Positions 35,808 through 44,565 of a stretch of DNA of 64,000 nt are shown here, piece by piece. Positions within the stretch are counted from its first letter, which is position 1; each line of letters starts with the position of its first letter. The notes under the pieces were generated by a model, which was not told where the DNA came from, ran no database searches, and saw only the letters and a program-made list of their open reading frames with translations. A program made the translations under genes and the position numbers. The stretch spans positions 643,289 through 707,288 of the forward strand of contig ML241305.1 of assembly GCA_005239435.1 (NCBI GenBank), given 5' to 3'. The stretch is from Halorussus salinisoli. Its GTDB lineage: Archaea; Halobacteriota; Halobacteria; Halobacteriales; Haladaptataceae.

Positions 35808-36725
35808 ATGGTCCAGAACGTCGCGGGCATGCTGACCGAGTTGGAAGCCGAGGACTTCCACTTGCTGTCGGGCATCGAGCAGGGGATGCGCTTCTCGGAG
35901 TGGGTCGCCCGCGAGAAGATTCCCGAGTTCTCGCGGCTGACCACCGAGGAGGTCGATTACCGCCTCGACAGGTGTCTCGACCGCGAGTTGATCGAGCGCA
36001 AGACGATACAGTACGAGGGCTACAGCCTGAAGTTCGAGGGGTACGACGCGCTGGCGCTCCACACCTTCGCGGAACGAGACACCTTGGAGGGGTTCGGCTC
36101 ACCCCTCGGCGTCGGCAAGGAGAGCGACGTGTACGAGGTCCAGTCGTACAAGCCGCTGGCGCTGAAGTACCACCGCGAGGGGTACACTAACTTCCGCGAG
36201 GTCATGAAAGAGCGCGACTACACGTCCGACCGCGAACACGTCTCGTGGCTCTACACCGCCCGGAAGGCCGCCGAGCGCGAGTACGAGGCGCTCGAATCGC
36301 TCTACCCCGACGTGAAGGTTCCCCGACCGGTCGACCACAACCGCCACGCCATCGTGATGGAGAAGATAGACGGCGTGGAGCTCTCGCGGACGAAACTCGA
36401 AGACGAGCAGGTGATGCCGATTCTCGACCTCATCCTCTCGGAGATGAGCGACGCTTATGCGGAGGGCTACGTCCACGCCGACATGAGCGAGTACAACGTC
36501 TTCGTCAACAACGAGGGCATCACCATCTTCGACTGGCCGCAGGCGACTCCGACCGACCACGAGAACGCCGACGAGTTCCTCGAACGCGACGTGGACAACG
36601 TGGTCGGCTACTTCCGGCGGAAACACCCGCAGCTCGTGCCCGACGACATCGACACCGCGGCGCTGGCGTCAGCGCTCGCAGACGGAGCGTTCGAGACCGT
36701 CGGCGAGTACGGTTCCGCGGAGTAG
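35808..36725 (+). CDS. rio2: RIO2 serine/threonine kinase
   Basis: 305 residues. An N-terminal winged helix (1-90) and a RIO kinase domain: LGVGKESDVYEV (P-loop, ~105), LALKYHREG (Lys), YVHADMSEYNVFV (catalytic Asp), ITIFDWPQA (metal Asp). RIO2 acts in late 40S/30S ribosomal subunit maturation in archaea and eukaryotes. The ATG at 35808 was chosen; a GTG at 35799 is possible. Confidence 0.93.
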   Translation: MVQNVAGMLTELEAEDFHLLSGIEQGMRFSEWVAREKIPEFSRLTTEEVDYRLDRCLDRELIERKTIQYEGYSLKFEGYDALALHTFAERDTLEGFGSPLGVGKESDVYEVQSYKPLALKYHREGYTNFREVMKERDYTSDREHVSWLYTARKAAEREYEALESLYPDVKVPRPVDHNRHAIVMEKIDGVELSRTKLEDEQVMPILDLILSEMSDAYAEGYVHADMSEYNVFVNNEGITIFDWPQATPTDHENADEFLERDVDNVVGYFRRKHPQLVPDDIDTAALASALADGAFETVGEYGSAE

Positions 36726-36825
36726 AGAACTGTCGGTCGGCTTCCTTCTGCTGGTCGGTGAGTCGGGTCTCCTCCTCGAACGACCGACGGCGTGACCACT
36801 GACGACCGCGGTCAGCAATTGGCCG

Positions 36826-36978
36826 TCACAGCACCAGCGAGACCACCGCCAGCACGAGGAAGGCGATCACCAGCCACTTTGCGATGTCCATCGACAGGCC
36901 CGCGACGCCACCTGCACCGAGTGCCGCTGCGATGATGGCGAGGACGAAGAAGCCGATAGCGAGTTCGAGAATGGCCAT
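36826..36978 (-). CDS. DUF1328 small membrane protein
   Basis: 50 residues. [30 protein letters not shown] then [19 protein letters not shown] matches the two-helix DUF1328/YtjA type. Function unknown; members are often stress-associated. The ATG at MAILEL was chosen over a longer start with a polar prefix. Confidence 0.88.
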   Translation of the reverse strand: MAILELAIGFFVLAIIAAALGAGGVAGLSMDIAKWLVIAFLVLAVVSLVL

Positions 36979-37249
36979 GCTATCGACCCCCCGAAGGTCG
37001 CGTCTGTCGAGCGTCGTCGAGTCGGTCACTGGCTATCTCGTATGCCATGTAAAGACGTAGTGGACCGAGGCTCTTTGTTATCCGCCGACTAATCGATTAA
37101 CTGTCGAATACAGTCGAAACGGGACGTATGGAACGGTCTGCAACCGAAATCGGACGCTCGAAACGGAGGACGAAGACGAAGGCCTTAAACCCGAACGACG
37201 TGAAATTCGGGCTAACTCGCTGGTAGACGGGCACCAGCGGGCACCTGTG

Positions 37250-37283
37250 GGCCGCGGGCGGGCAGTTCCGCCCGCCCGCGGCC
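37250..37283 (+). promoter_or_regulatory. Strong GC hairpin in the L15e leader
   Basis: 13-base arms (37250-37262 and 37271-37283) around an eight-base loop; with a bulge the stem extends a few more pairs outward. It lies about 75-105 bases before the L15e ATG. The region 37030-37356 otherwise contains no gene. It could be an autoregulatory leader or a terminator of an upstream transcript. Confidence 0.5.
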
Positions 37284-37356
37284 GCAGGACGGAATGTGGC
37301 CTGCGAGGTTCGATACGTCTCGCAGGCTGAACCACACAACGCCCGTGGTGACAACC

Positions 37357-37947
37357 ATGGCAAAAAGTTTCTACTCCCACATCAAGGACGCGTGGAAGGA
37401 CCCGGACGACGGCGATCTCGCCGAACTCCAGTGGCAGCGAAAGCAGGACTGGCGCGACCAGGGCGCTATCGAGCGCATCGAGCGACCGACCCGCCTCGAC
37501 AAGGCCCGCGAACTGGGCTACAAGGCCAAGCAGGGCGTCGTCGTCGCCCGCGTCAGCGTGCGCAAGGGGTCGGCCCGCAAAAAGCGGTTCAAGGCTGGCC
37601 GACGCAGCAAGCGGCAGGGTGTCAACCGGATCTACCGACGCAAGAACCTCCAGCGCATCGCCGAGGAGCGTTCGAGTCGGAAGTTCCGCAACCTGCGCGT
37701 GCTGAACTCCTACTGGGTCGGCGAAGACGGTAGCCAGAAGTGGTTCGAAGTGATCCTGCTCGATCCCGAGCATCCGGCTATCGAGAACGACGACGACCTG
37801 AACTGGATCTGCGACGACTCCCACAAGGGCCGTGCGTACCGCGGTCTGACCAGCGCCGGACAGAGCAACCGCGGTCTCCAGCAGAAGGGCAAGGGCACCG
37901 AACACAACCGCCCGAGCAACAACAGCGGTCAAGGTCGCGCGAAGTAA
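37357..37947 (+). CDS. rpl15e: 50S ribosomal protein L15e
   Basis: 196 residues. MAKSFYSHIKDAWKDP, SVRKGSARKKRFKAGRRSKRQGV and KWFEVILLDPEHPAIENDDDLNWI are strongly conserved in archaeal and eukaryotic L15e. A structural protein of the large subunit. ATG at 37357. Confidence 0.97.
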   Translation: MAKSFYSHIKDAWKDPDDGDLAELQWQRKQDWRDQGAIERIERPTRLDKARELGYKAKQGVVVARVSVRKGSARKKRFKAGRRSKRQGVNRIYRRKNLQRIAEERSSRKFRNLRVLNSYWVGEDGSQKWFEVILLDPEHPAIENDDDLNWICDDSHKGRAYRGLTSAGQSNRGLQQKGKGTEHNRPSNNSGQGRAK

Positions 37948-38038
37948 GCAGACCGCACGCGCCGTGCCCGAGCGAATTTTTCACTCTTTCGAACCGACCA
38001 GCGGCGGGTTTTTACACCGAGACCACCAACCCCCGGAC

Positions 38039-38854
38039 ATGAGTCTCTCGCTCGACCCGACCCAACTCGACCGCTACTCCCGGCACATCATCATGGACGA
38101 GGTCGGACCCGAGGGTCAGCAGTCACTGCTCGACGCCGCGGTGCTGGTCGTGGGCGCTGGCGGCCTCGGTGCGCCGATTATTCAGTACCTCGCGGCCGCG
38201 GGCGTGGGCACCCTCGGAGTCGCCGACGACGACGAAGTGGAGTTGAGCAACCTCCAGCGCCAGATTATCCACGGGAACGACGACGTCGGTCGCCCGAAAG
38301 TCGAGTCGGCGGCCGACTTCGTGGCCGACCTCAATCCCGACGTGACGGTCCGGACACACGAGGTCCGAGTCGAACCCGACAACGTGGCGGGGCTAATCGA
38401 GGACTACGACTTCGTGGTGGACGCGACCGACAACTTCCGGACGCGCTACCTCGTCAACGACGCCTGCACGCTCTCGGGCACGCCGTTCTCCCACGGCGCT
38501 ATCTACAAGTTCGAGGGACAGGTCACGACGTTCACCACGGAGGGGCCGTGCTACCGGTGTCTGTTCCCCGAAGCGCCGCCGGAGGGGATGGTCGCCGACT
38601 GCGCGAGTACCGGCGTGCTGGGCGTGCTTCCCGGCACGGTCGGATGCGTGCAGGCGACGGAGACGGTCAAGTACCTGCTCGACGAGGGCGAACTGCTCGA
38701 CGGCCGAATGCTGTTCTACGACGCGATGGACATGACGTTCGAGGAGGTCGAGTTCCGCCGGAATCCCGACTGTCCGGTGTGTGGCGACGACCCCATCGAA
38801 ACGCTTTCGCAGGTCGAGTACGCCGAGGAGTCCTGTCCGGTGAACGCCGACTGA
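38039..38854 (+). CDS. ubaA: E1-like SAMP-activating enzyme UbaA (ThiF/MoeB family)
   Basis: 271 residues. VLVVGAGGLGAPIIQYLAAAGVG is the ATP-binding Rossmann motif; CYRCLFPEAP and CPVCGDDP give the zinc site; DCASTGVLGVLPGTVG includes the active-site cysteine. In haloarchaea UbaA adenylates ubiquitin-like SAMPs for protein conjugation, tRNA thiolation (with NcsA) and molybdopterin synthesis. It lacks the C-terminal rhodanese domain of eukaryotic Uba4, so sulfur must come from another donor. Confidence 0.92.
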   Translation: MSLSLDPTQLDRYSRHIIMDEVGPEGQQSLLDAAVLVVGAGGLGAPIIQYLAAAGVGTLGVADDDEVELSNLQRQIIHGNDDVGRPKVESAADFVADLNPDVTVRTHEVRVEPDNVAGLIEDYDFVVDATDNFRTRYLVNDACTLSGTPFSHGAIYKFEGQVTTFTTEGPCYRCLFPEAPPEGMVADCASTGVLGVLPGTVGCVQATETVKYLLDEGELLDGRMLFYDAMDMTFEEVEFRRNPDCPVCGDDPIETLSQVEYAEESCPVNAD

Positions 38855-38920
38855 ACGACCGGCCCGCGAACTTGTTCGGCGTGGAGTATATCGTTCTCTG
38901 AAACTGGGAACCACTCTCTA

Positions 38921-38930
38921 TTTATATACC
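38921..38930 (+). promoter_or_regulatory. TATA box of the DoxX-like gene
   Basis: TTTATATACC lies about 38-47 bases before the ATG at 38968. A Shine-Dalgarno-like AAGGTGA at 38956-38962 precedes the start, suggesting a leadered mRNA, less common among the genes here. Confidence 0.5.
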
Positions 38931-38967
38931 CTACAGGCGCGTCTGTTCAACTGTAAGGTGAACTCCG

Positions 38968-39537
38968 ATGGCAACTAACGAAATCAAAACCAGAGTGAAC
39001 GAGTTCGAAAGCACGATCGGCGGCGTCACGGTCCACGGGAAGGCCCACAGCCTGAGCGCGTGGTTCGTTCTCGCGTTGCGGTTGATGATGGGCTACGCCT
39101 TCCTCTACTCGGGTTGGGACAAGATTACGGCGGCCGAACCCTTCAGCGCGACCGGCTACCTGATGAACGCGGTTCCGGCCGAGAGTCCGCTGGTGGACAT
39201 GTTCCACTGGATGGGTAGCACGCCGTGGTTCGCCGACTTCCTCACCATCGCCGTGCCGTGGGGCGAACTCCTCATCGGGTTGGCCCTGCTGGTGGGCGCG
39301 CTGACCCGCCTCGCGGCGTTCTTCGGCGCGTTCATGATGCTGATGTTCTACTTCAGCAACTGGGACGTCGCCCACGGCCTCATCAACGGGGACTTCGCGT
39401 ACATGCTCGTCTTCCTCGCCGTCGCGGCGTTCGGTGCGGGCCGCATCCTCGGGTTGGACGCGATCATCGAGCAGTACGACCTCGGTGGCGAGGCGCTGGT
39501 CGAGCGCTACCCCAAACTGCGCTACGTCCTCGGCTGA
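38968..39537 (+). CDS. DoxX/DoxD-family membrane protein
   Basis: 189 residues with four helices: ALRLMMGYAFLYSGWDKI (first), then PWGELLIGLALLVGALTRLAAFFGAFMMLMFYF, AYMLVFLAVAAFGAGRILGLD. The RLxxGxxFxxSGxxK pattern and PWGE are typical of DoxX/DoxD (related to the thiosulfate:quinone oxidoreductase small subunit). Role uncertain; sulfur or thiosulfate oxidation is possible given the regional theme. Confidence 0.85.
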   Translation: MATNEIKTRVNEFESTIGGVTVHGKAHSLSAWFVLALRLMMGYAFLYSGWDKITAAEPFSATGYLMNAVPAESPLVDMFHWMGSTPWFADFLTIAVPWGELLIGLALLVGALTRLAAFFGAFMMLMFYFSNWDVAHGLINGDFAYMLVFLAVAAFGAGRILGLDAIIEQYDLGGEALVERYPKLRYVLG

Positions 39538-39633
39538 ACGCTCTTTTCTCGAAACGTGAAAGCGACGAACTACTCTTCTCGTTCTCGTTCGCGGCGCTTG
39601 CGACGAGTTTCGGCTATAACTCCGCGGCCGACT

Positions 39634-40701
39634 CTATAACTCCACGACCGACCCCTGTTCGGCGCTCTCGTAGATGGCGGCCATCGCCTCCAGGTCCGTG
39701 AGACCGTGGCGGCCGTCGGGGTGGACGTCTCCGCCGGTCCGGAGTTGGTGGGCGAAGTAGTCGAACTCTTCGAGCATCTGGTCTACCTGCTCGTAGTCCA
39801 CGTCGGCGGTCGTCCCCTCGACTTCGAGGGCTAACTGCCGGTCCTGGCGGTCGAAGAACGCGGGTTCGATACGGACCTCGCCCTCGGTGCCGACGACCTT
39901 CAGGTGGCTCGACCGGTAGGCGTTCTGGCTGGCCGAGCAGGCCGCCAGCGTGCCGTCGTCGAATCGAATCTCGAAGGTGGCGGCCTCGTCGGGCACGTCC
40001 GCGAACGCATCGTCCTCCGAGCGCGCGAACGACGAGACCGCCACGGGGTCTGCGTCGAGGACGAAGCGCGCGGTGTTCAGCGGGTAGATGCCGAGGTCCA
40101 TCACCGACGCGCCGGGACCCGAGAGGTCGGGGTCGAGTCGCCACTGGTCGGGGTTCGGAATCATCTCCAGCAGGTCCTGCGACATGCTTCCGTGGACGAG
40201 AACCGGGTCGCCGATGGCTCCGTCGTCGACGAGTTCGCGCGCCCGTCGGACCGCGGGTTCGGTCTGCATCCGGTAGGCGACCATCAGCGTCACGTCGGCC
40301 TCCTCGCAGGTCTCGACCATCCGGCGGGCGCGCTCGGGGGTCGCCTCCATGGGTTTCTCGCAGAGGACCGCCTTGCCGAACTCGGCCGCGGACTCCGCGA
40401 ACTCGAGGTGCTTTGCGTTCGGCGTGGCGACGTAGACGGCGTCGTACTCGTCGGTGGCCTCGCCGTCGTGGAACTCGTCGTAGGTAATCGCCGTTTCGGC
40501 GGCCTCGGCCACGTCCTCGGCCTTGTCGTGGTCGCCGCTGACCACCACGGTCGTCTCGCACCAGTCGCTGTCCTCGGTCGCGGGGATGGCCTCCTCGCGG
40601 GTCCACCACCCGAGTCCGATCATGGCGAATCGAACGGGTTGGAGGTCCGATTCGGTCTGCCAGTCGCGGCGTCCGAACTCCGAGAGGGCGTCTGCGTCCA
40701 T
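39634..40701 (-). CDS. gfo6: D-xylose 1-dehydrogenase (NADP+), Gfo/Idh/MocA family
   Basis: 355 residues. [18 protein letters not shown] (~24-41) is the nucleotide-binding start, and [20 protein letters not shown] the EKP substrate motif. The N-terminal [15 protein letters not shown] and GLGWWTR are distinctive for the haloarchaeal xylose dehydrogenase group (Gfo6) that starts oxidative pentose degradation. No other pentose-pathway gene is nearby, so specificity is by similarity. Confidence 0.8.
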   Translation of the reverse strand: MDADALSEFGRRDWQTESDLQPVRFAMIGLGWWTREEAIPATEDSDWCETTVVVSGDHDKAEDVAEAAETAITYDEFHDGEATDEYDAVYVATPNAKHLEFAESAAEFGKAVLCEKPMEATPERARRMVETCEEADVTLMVAYRMQTEPAVRRARELVDDGAIGDPVLVHGSMSQDLLEMIPNPDQWRLDPDLSGPGASVMDLGIYPLNTARFVLDADPVAVSSFARSEDDAFADVPDEAATFEIRFDDGTLAACSASQNAYRSSHLKVVGTEGEVRIEPAFFDRQDRQLALEVEGTTADVDYEQVDQMLEEFDYFAHQLRTGGDVHPDGRHGLTDLEAMAAIYESAEQGSVVEL

Positions 40702-40770
40702 AGCGGACGCTCGGCCCCCACGGTGACGTAGCTTTCGGCGGACGTCCCCGGCCGTGCGCTCCCCTCGGCG

Positions 40771-40845
40771 TTCTGCCTCGGTACGCCTCTCTCGATTCTG
40801 CCTCGGTACACATCTCTCGATATTCCCCCTGCGCACGACTCTCGA
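40771..40845 (+). repeat. Three 25-base tandem units
   Basis: Units start at 40771, 40796 and 40821; the first two begin TTCTGCCTCGGTAC and all end CTCTCGA. The array lies about 70 bases upstream of the xylose dehydrogenase start, on its promoter side. It separates the gene from repeat copy C. Confidence 0.55.
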
Positions 40846-40853
40846 CACCTAAC

Positions 40854-41080
40854 TCCGGCGCGTGCTGGCGCGGCGCGACTGCGCCGCGCCAACCGCGCGA
40901 GGTCTTCAGGAGCGGAGTGACTGAAGGCTCGTCAGAGTGTGCCTCTGACGGTGGACGACTGAGCGAAGCGAAGGAGGAGGCTGGGGTGGAGGAGGCCCGC
41001 GGTAAGCTGTGCGGTTGCGGTGCGGTTGCGGGAGCGGTGCAGTTGCGGTACGAATGGCTCACGAGTAGCTAGCTTCTTCG
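40854..41080 (-). repeat. Dispersed intergenic repeat, copy C (inverted)
   Basis: On the minus strand this block starts AAGCTAGCTACTCGTGAGCC, continues through CCGCAACTGCACCGC units and ends CCAGCACGCGCCGG, as copies A and B do. A hairpin with 11-base arms around GACT lies at 40866-40891. 40702-41283 contains no supported gene. Confidence 0.6.
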
Positions 41081-41283
41081 CTTCCTCTCGAAGAGTTCCG
41101 AGCCTGAATCAGCCTTTCGACCGTATTCAGACGGTCGTTCACACGTCATAGAACGAAATGTCTATACTAAAGAAACTATATCACATGTTTGGGAAATAGA
41201 AACCAATCTTACAGACCATTCCAAGCGGGTCGACGTCACAGCGAACGGTCTATTGCGGCGGCACTCCGAGAGACAACACGAGC

Positions 41284-42099
41284 ATGACAGACCGACAGAA
41301 CGGCGACGGCAACCAGCACTACGACGTACTCGTCGTCGGCGGCGGCGTCGCGGGCCGGTCGGCGGCCATCTACACCGCGCGAAACGGTCTCGAAACGGTG
41401 ATTCTGGACGCGGGCGGGTCGATTCTCCGTCGGAACGCCAATCTGGAGAACTACCCCGGATTCCCGGCGGGCGTGGACGCCCGACTCCTGCTGGAGATGA
41501 TGCTGGACCAGGCCGAACGCGCCGGTTGCGAGTACCGAGAGACCGAGGTCACGCGGGTCCGACGACCCGACGGGAGTCGCGGCGATTCGACAGAGGGGAG
41601 TCGAGTCGGAGCGACCGGCGGCGGATTCGTGACGGAGACGGCCGACGGCGGTCGCTACCGGTCGCAGTACGTCGTCGCCGCGACGAAGAACGCGACCGAC
41701 TACCTCGAACCGCTCGACGGCCCGGAGTTGGTGGACCGCGGAAAGACGTTCGTTGCGACCGACGAGAAGGGGCGAACCGGCGTCGAAGGACTATACGCGG
41801 CGGGGCGACTCGCCGGAAAACCCCATCAGGCAATCGTCAACGCCGGACACGGTGCCGAAGTCGCGGTGACGCTCCTCGAAGACGACGACCGACCCTTCTA
41901 CCACGACTGGGTCGCTCCCGAGGGGTACTTCACCGGCCGCGGCCGGGAGGTGCCGCCCGGATGCGAGGAGATCGGCGACGACGAGCGCCGTAGCCGCGAG
42001 GACGATTCGCGTTCGGCGATGCAGGACTACTTCGACGAATCGCATCCGGACGAACCGGAGATGCACCCGAGCGTGGAGAACGCCGAGGAGACCGATTAG
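41284..42099 (+). CDS. Thioredoxin reductase-like flavoprotein lacking the redox CxxC
   Basis: 271 residues. VLVVGGGVAGRSAAIYTARNG (~15-35) binds FAD; NLENYPGFPAGVDA resembles the TrxR loop; TGVEGLYAAGRLAGKPHQAIVNAGHGAEVA is the second FAD motif. The NADPH-binding domain with its CxxC, usual in thioredoxin reductases, is absent; the region is replaced by a short GGGFVTETADGGRY strand segment. A C-terminal acidic tail follows. It may use another electron donor or be a hydroxylase-like flavoprotein. Confidence 0.8.
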   Translation: MTDRQNGDGNQHYDVLVVGGGVAGRSAAIYTARNGLETVILDAGGSILRRNANLENYPGFPAGVDARLLLEMMLDQAERAGCEYRETEVTRVRRPDGSRGDSTEGSRVGATGGGFVTETADGGRYRSQYVVAATKNATDYLEPLDGPELVDRGKTFVATDEKGRTGVEGLYAAGRLAGKPHQAIVNAGHGAEVAVTLLEDDDRPFYHDWVAPEGYFTGRGREVPPGCEEIGDDERRSREDDSRSAMQDYFDESHPDEPEMHPSVENAEETD

Positions 42100-42183
42100 A
42101 ACGTTCGTTTTACGTCGTCTCCGACATCGGAGTCGGTGGAATCAGCGTTGGTGAACGAGGAGTGACGTTGGTTCAGAAAGCCC

Positions 42184-42301
42184 CCGCCCGGTCGTGGTCG
42201 CTCAGCGACGTATCCTCGCTCGCTTCGCTGTCTCGGATAGAGGCCGCTGAGACGACCACGGGCCAGAGGCCCGCGACCGGGCGGCCCCTTTCAGTCCCAC
42301 C
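42184..42301 (-). ncRNA. Three-way-junction structured element (candidate RNA or mobile repeat)
   Basis: A closing stem (42184-42194 with 42274-42284) encloses two hairpins with no unpaired base at the junction: 42259-42273 (CGGGCC-AGA-GGCCCG on plus) and 42195-42207 with 42245-42258 (13 pairs, one bulge, inner TATCC/GGATA pairing). On the minus strand it is preceded by GTGGGACTGAAAGGGG. No coding character; the rest of 42100-42400 is also empty. The fold is clear but whether it works as RNA is not known. Confidence 0.55.
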
Positions 42302-42400
42302 CACGGTAGAGTGGTCGCCCGAGTGCCCGCGGAGTCGAGGAAGTAGCGGCCGTCGGAAGGATGCAACGGATACAAATCGCCGCGAAACCGATACTCGCGC

Positions 42401-43507
42401 ATGCACACTCGTTCGGTGGCGCGGGGAGCCACGCTCCTGACTGCACTCGGCGCGGTGCCGGTCGCCTCGGCCCACGGCGGCGAGGCGACCCCGCCGATGC
42501 CCCAATGGTTGGCGCTCGCGGTTCTCGTCGTCGGGATTGCGGCGACGGTCGGGAGCGCGTACGCGCGGCGCTGGACCTCGGCGACGGCCGCGCTCGGGGG
42601 TGCGTTCGCGGGGCTCGTCGTGGCCGCAGTCGGAGCGGTCGGGTTGGTCCAGCTCTCTCCGGTCGAGACGCTGGCGACCAGCCAACCCGCCATCTCGCGG
42701 GCGTGGTTCGGCCCGCTGACGCTGGGCATCGGTCTCGCGATCGTAATCGGGAGCCTCGTCGTCGGCCGGGTGCGCTGGTCCGACCGACCGCGGTACGCCG
42801 CGCTCGGGATGGTCCTCGGCCTCTGGGTCGCCTACCCCGTCCTCGTGCCGGGGTCGCTCACGAACCCGGTCGGCTACCTGCTCGCCGCGACCGCGCTGGC
42901 GACCGTCGGCTACGTAGTCTGGCGCGACGGAAAGGTTCTGCTCGGCCGGGCGCTGGCCGACCGACCGAGCAGGTGGTTCGGGGCTGGCACGGGCGTGGTG
43001 GCCGGTCTGTTCTTCATGTTCTCGATGGGCATGCTGACGTTCGTGCCGGAAGCGGGCGGCGGCGTGGACCTGAGCCGGAGCTTCGTCACGACCGCGCGGG
43101 TCGCCAATCCCCTCGTCTACTGGCCCGGCGTCGAGTTCCACTTCCACGACTTCCTCGGGACGACGCCACTCAGCGGCGTCCTGTCGGTCGGGATGGGCGG
43201 CATGGTCGGACTGGTCGCGGTACTGGTCGGGTTGAACGCCGCGCTCCTCGCCTACCAGTGGCGCGCGAACGCCACAGGCGGCGGTGCGGAAGTGACCACC
43301 GGCTCTGCGGCCGTGGCCGCCCCGAACGCCTGCTGTTGCTGTGGCCCCGTGGTCGCCGAACTGGCCGTCGCATCGGCCGGTCCCGCCGCGGCCGCGCCGC
43401 TCTACTGGCTCTTCGTGGACCTCGCGTCGCCACTCGGCGCGCTGTTCTTCGTGGCGAGCATCGCCCTACTGGTCGGGAATCTCGTTCGGGCCGGAACTCG
43501 CGCCTGA
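42401..43507 (+). CDS. Polytopic membrane protein with CCCC motif
   Basis: 368 residues. A signal-like N-terminus (MHTRSVARGATLLTALGAVPVASAHGG) leads into about eight hydrophobic helices. Distinctive features are the FHFHDFLG patch (~245), and AAPNACCCCGPVVAEL (~305) with four consecutive cysteines. These His and Cys clusters could bind a metal such as copper or a heme. I do not recognise the family. The ATG at 42401 gives a sensible export signal. Confidence 0.78.
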   Translation: MHTRSVARGATLLTALGAVPVASAHGGEATPPMPQWLALAVLVVGIAATVGSAYARRWTSATAALGGAFAGLVVAAVGAVGLVQLSPVETLATSQPAISRAWFGPLTLGIGLAIVIGSLVVGRVRWSDRPRYAALGMVLGLWVAYPVLVPGSLTNPVGYLLAATALATVGYVVWRDGKVLLGRALADRPSRWFGAGTGVVAGLFFMFSMGMLTFVPEAGGGVDLSRSFVTTARVANPLVYWPGVEFHFHDFLGTTPLSGVLSVGMGGMVGLVAVLVGLNAALLAYQWRANATGGGAEVTTGSAAVAAPNACCCCGPVVAELAVASAGPAAAAPLYWLFVDLASPLGALFFVASIALLVGNLVRAGTRA

Positions 43508-43520
43508 GACTCGTCGCGCT

Positions 43521-43627
43521 TTACCCTCGACGGTCGTAGAAGCACCACTCGACTTCGGGCGGGTCGTCGGCCCGTTTGCGGTACTGCTCCACCGCGGCCT
43601 CGCCGAGGTAGCAGGGAAGCAGGAGTC
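43521..43627 (-). pseudogene. Remnant of a DsbA-family (FrnE-like) oxidoreductase
   Basis: The minus strand encodes CYLGEAAVEQYRKRADDPP then EVEWCFYDRRG followed by a stop. It matches residues 20-49 of the DsbA-like protein at 48400 at 19 of 30 positions. Upstream, the CxxC (CFPC) is only restored with a one-base frameshift. The rest of the gene is gone, cut off by the end of the membrane protein gene. It is a decayed fragment, not a functional gene. Confidence 0.75.
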
Positions 43628-43841
43628 CTCTAGTACGTCGAGACTACCGGTAGCCCGGGGACGTTGGACTACACGGCTCCGTGAAACTCTCTTCGATCGA
43701 AAAGGGTAGAGAGAAATCTCCCCCGTCTCGGCGGAAACGGTAGTTACCCGTTAGTATTGACGATTTTCCTCGAGACAATTTACCGTGACTCGGGTGAACG
43801 ATATGCTCGCTATAAAATGTCGTGGATAGTCGCTGGAAGAG

Positions 43842-44393
43842 ATGTCAAGAGGAGAGAAATCACCGCGACGGCGCGACGTTCTTCGAGTAAGCGCGGGGGC
43901 CAGCCTGCTCGGTCTCACAGGGCTGACGGCCAGCAGTGCAACCGCACAGGAGGAGACGACCACGGAAACCGAAGACGACCACGACGGCTTCGAGGTCGAG
44001 ATACTCGGAGAGCCCGCAGCCTTCTCCGACGACGTGGCTGCGACGTTCGAACTCACCTTCGCCGACGCCGAGGACGAGGAACCCATCGTCATCGAGATGG
44101 ACGATGCGTCTAACGTCATCGTGGCCGAGGCGACGTGGACGGAGGGAGCGAGGTCCGGCTGGCACCAGCATCCCGGGATGTCCATCGTCCACATGGTCGA
44201 GGGGGAAATCGAGTTCACGATAGCGGATGATTGCGTTACCCGCACCTACGAGGCGGGTGATGCGTGGATCGATCCCGGTGCCGTCCACACGGCGGACAGC
44301 GAAGACGGAGCGCGAGCCTACGTGATCTTCCTGGGCATTCCCGAGGGGGAACCAGCGACGGAGTCGATAGATCCCGAGTCCGTCGACTGCTGA
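43842..44393 (+). CDS. Tat-exported cupin-domain protein
   Basis: 183 residues. Tat signal RRRDVLRVSAGASLLGLTGL (8-27) ends near SATAQEE. The cupin has SGWHQHPGMSIVHMVEGEIEF (motif 1, with HxH and a Glu) and DAWIDPGAVHTADSE (motif 2 His), giving a plausible metal site. An extracytoplasmic metal-binding or enzymatic role is likely. The ATG follows closely spaced upstream AT-rich promoter sequence. Confidence 0.87.
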   Translation: MSRGEKSPRRRDVLRVSAGASLLGLTGLTASSATAQEETTTETEDDHDGFEVEILGEPAAFSDDVAATFELTFADAEDEEPIVIEMDDASNVIVAEATWTEGARSGWHQHPGMSIVHMVEGEIEFTIADDCVTRTYEAGDAWIDPGAVHTADSEDGARAYVIFLGIPEGEPATESIDPESVDC

Positions 44394-44565
44394 CTATCCA
44401 GTCCGAGAACGTGGTGGCTCACGATGGCAAGCGAGTCCGGGGAGTGTCCAGCAGACTGTTGTACCGCATCGGTCTCGGGCCAACCACCGACCGCCCAGGA
44501 ACACCCGACAGTACTGTATATGTTCGTCAACGCTCTTTTATCGCCTCTCTCGAAGAGTACACGAG

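Noticed and set aside
42173..43147. Minus-strand frame covering the structured element and the membrane protein gene
   Set aside because: It runs antisense through the CCCC membrane protein gene and its end is merely the translation of the three-way-junction element.
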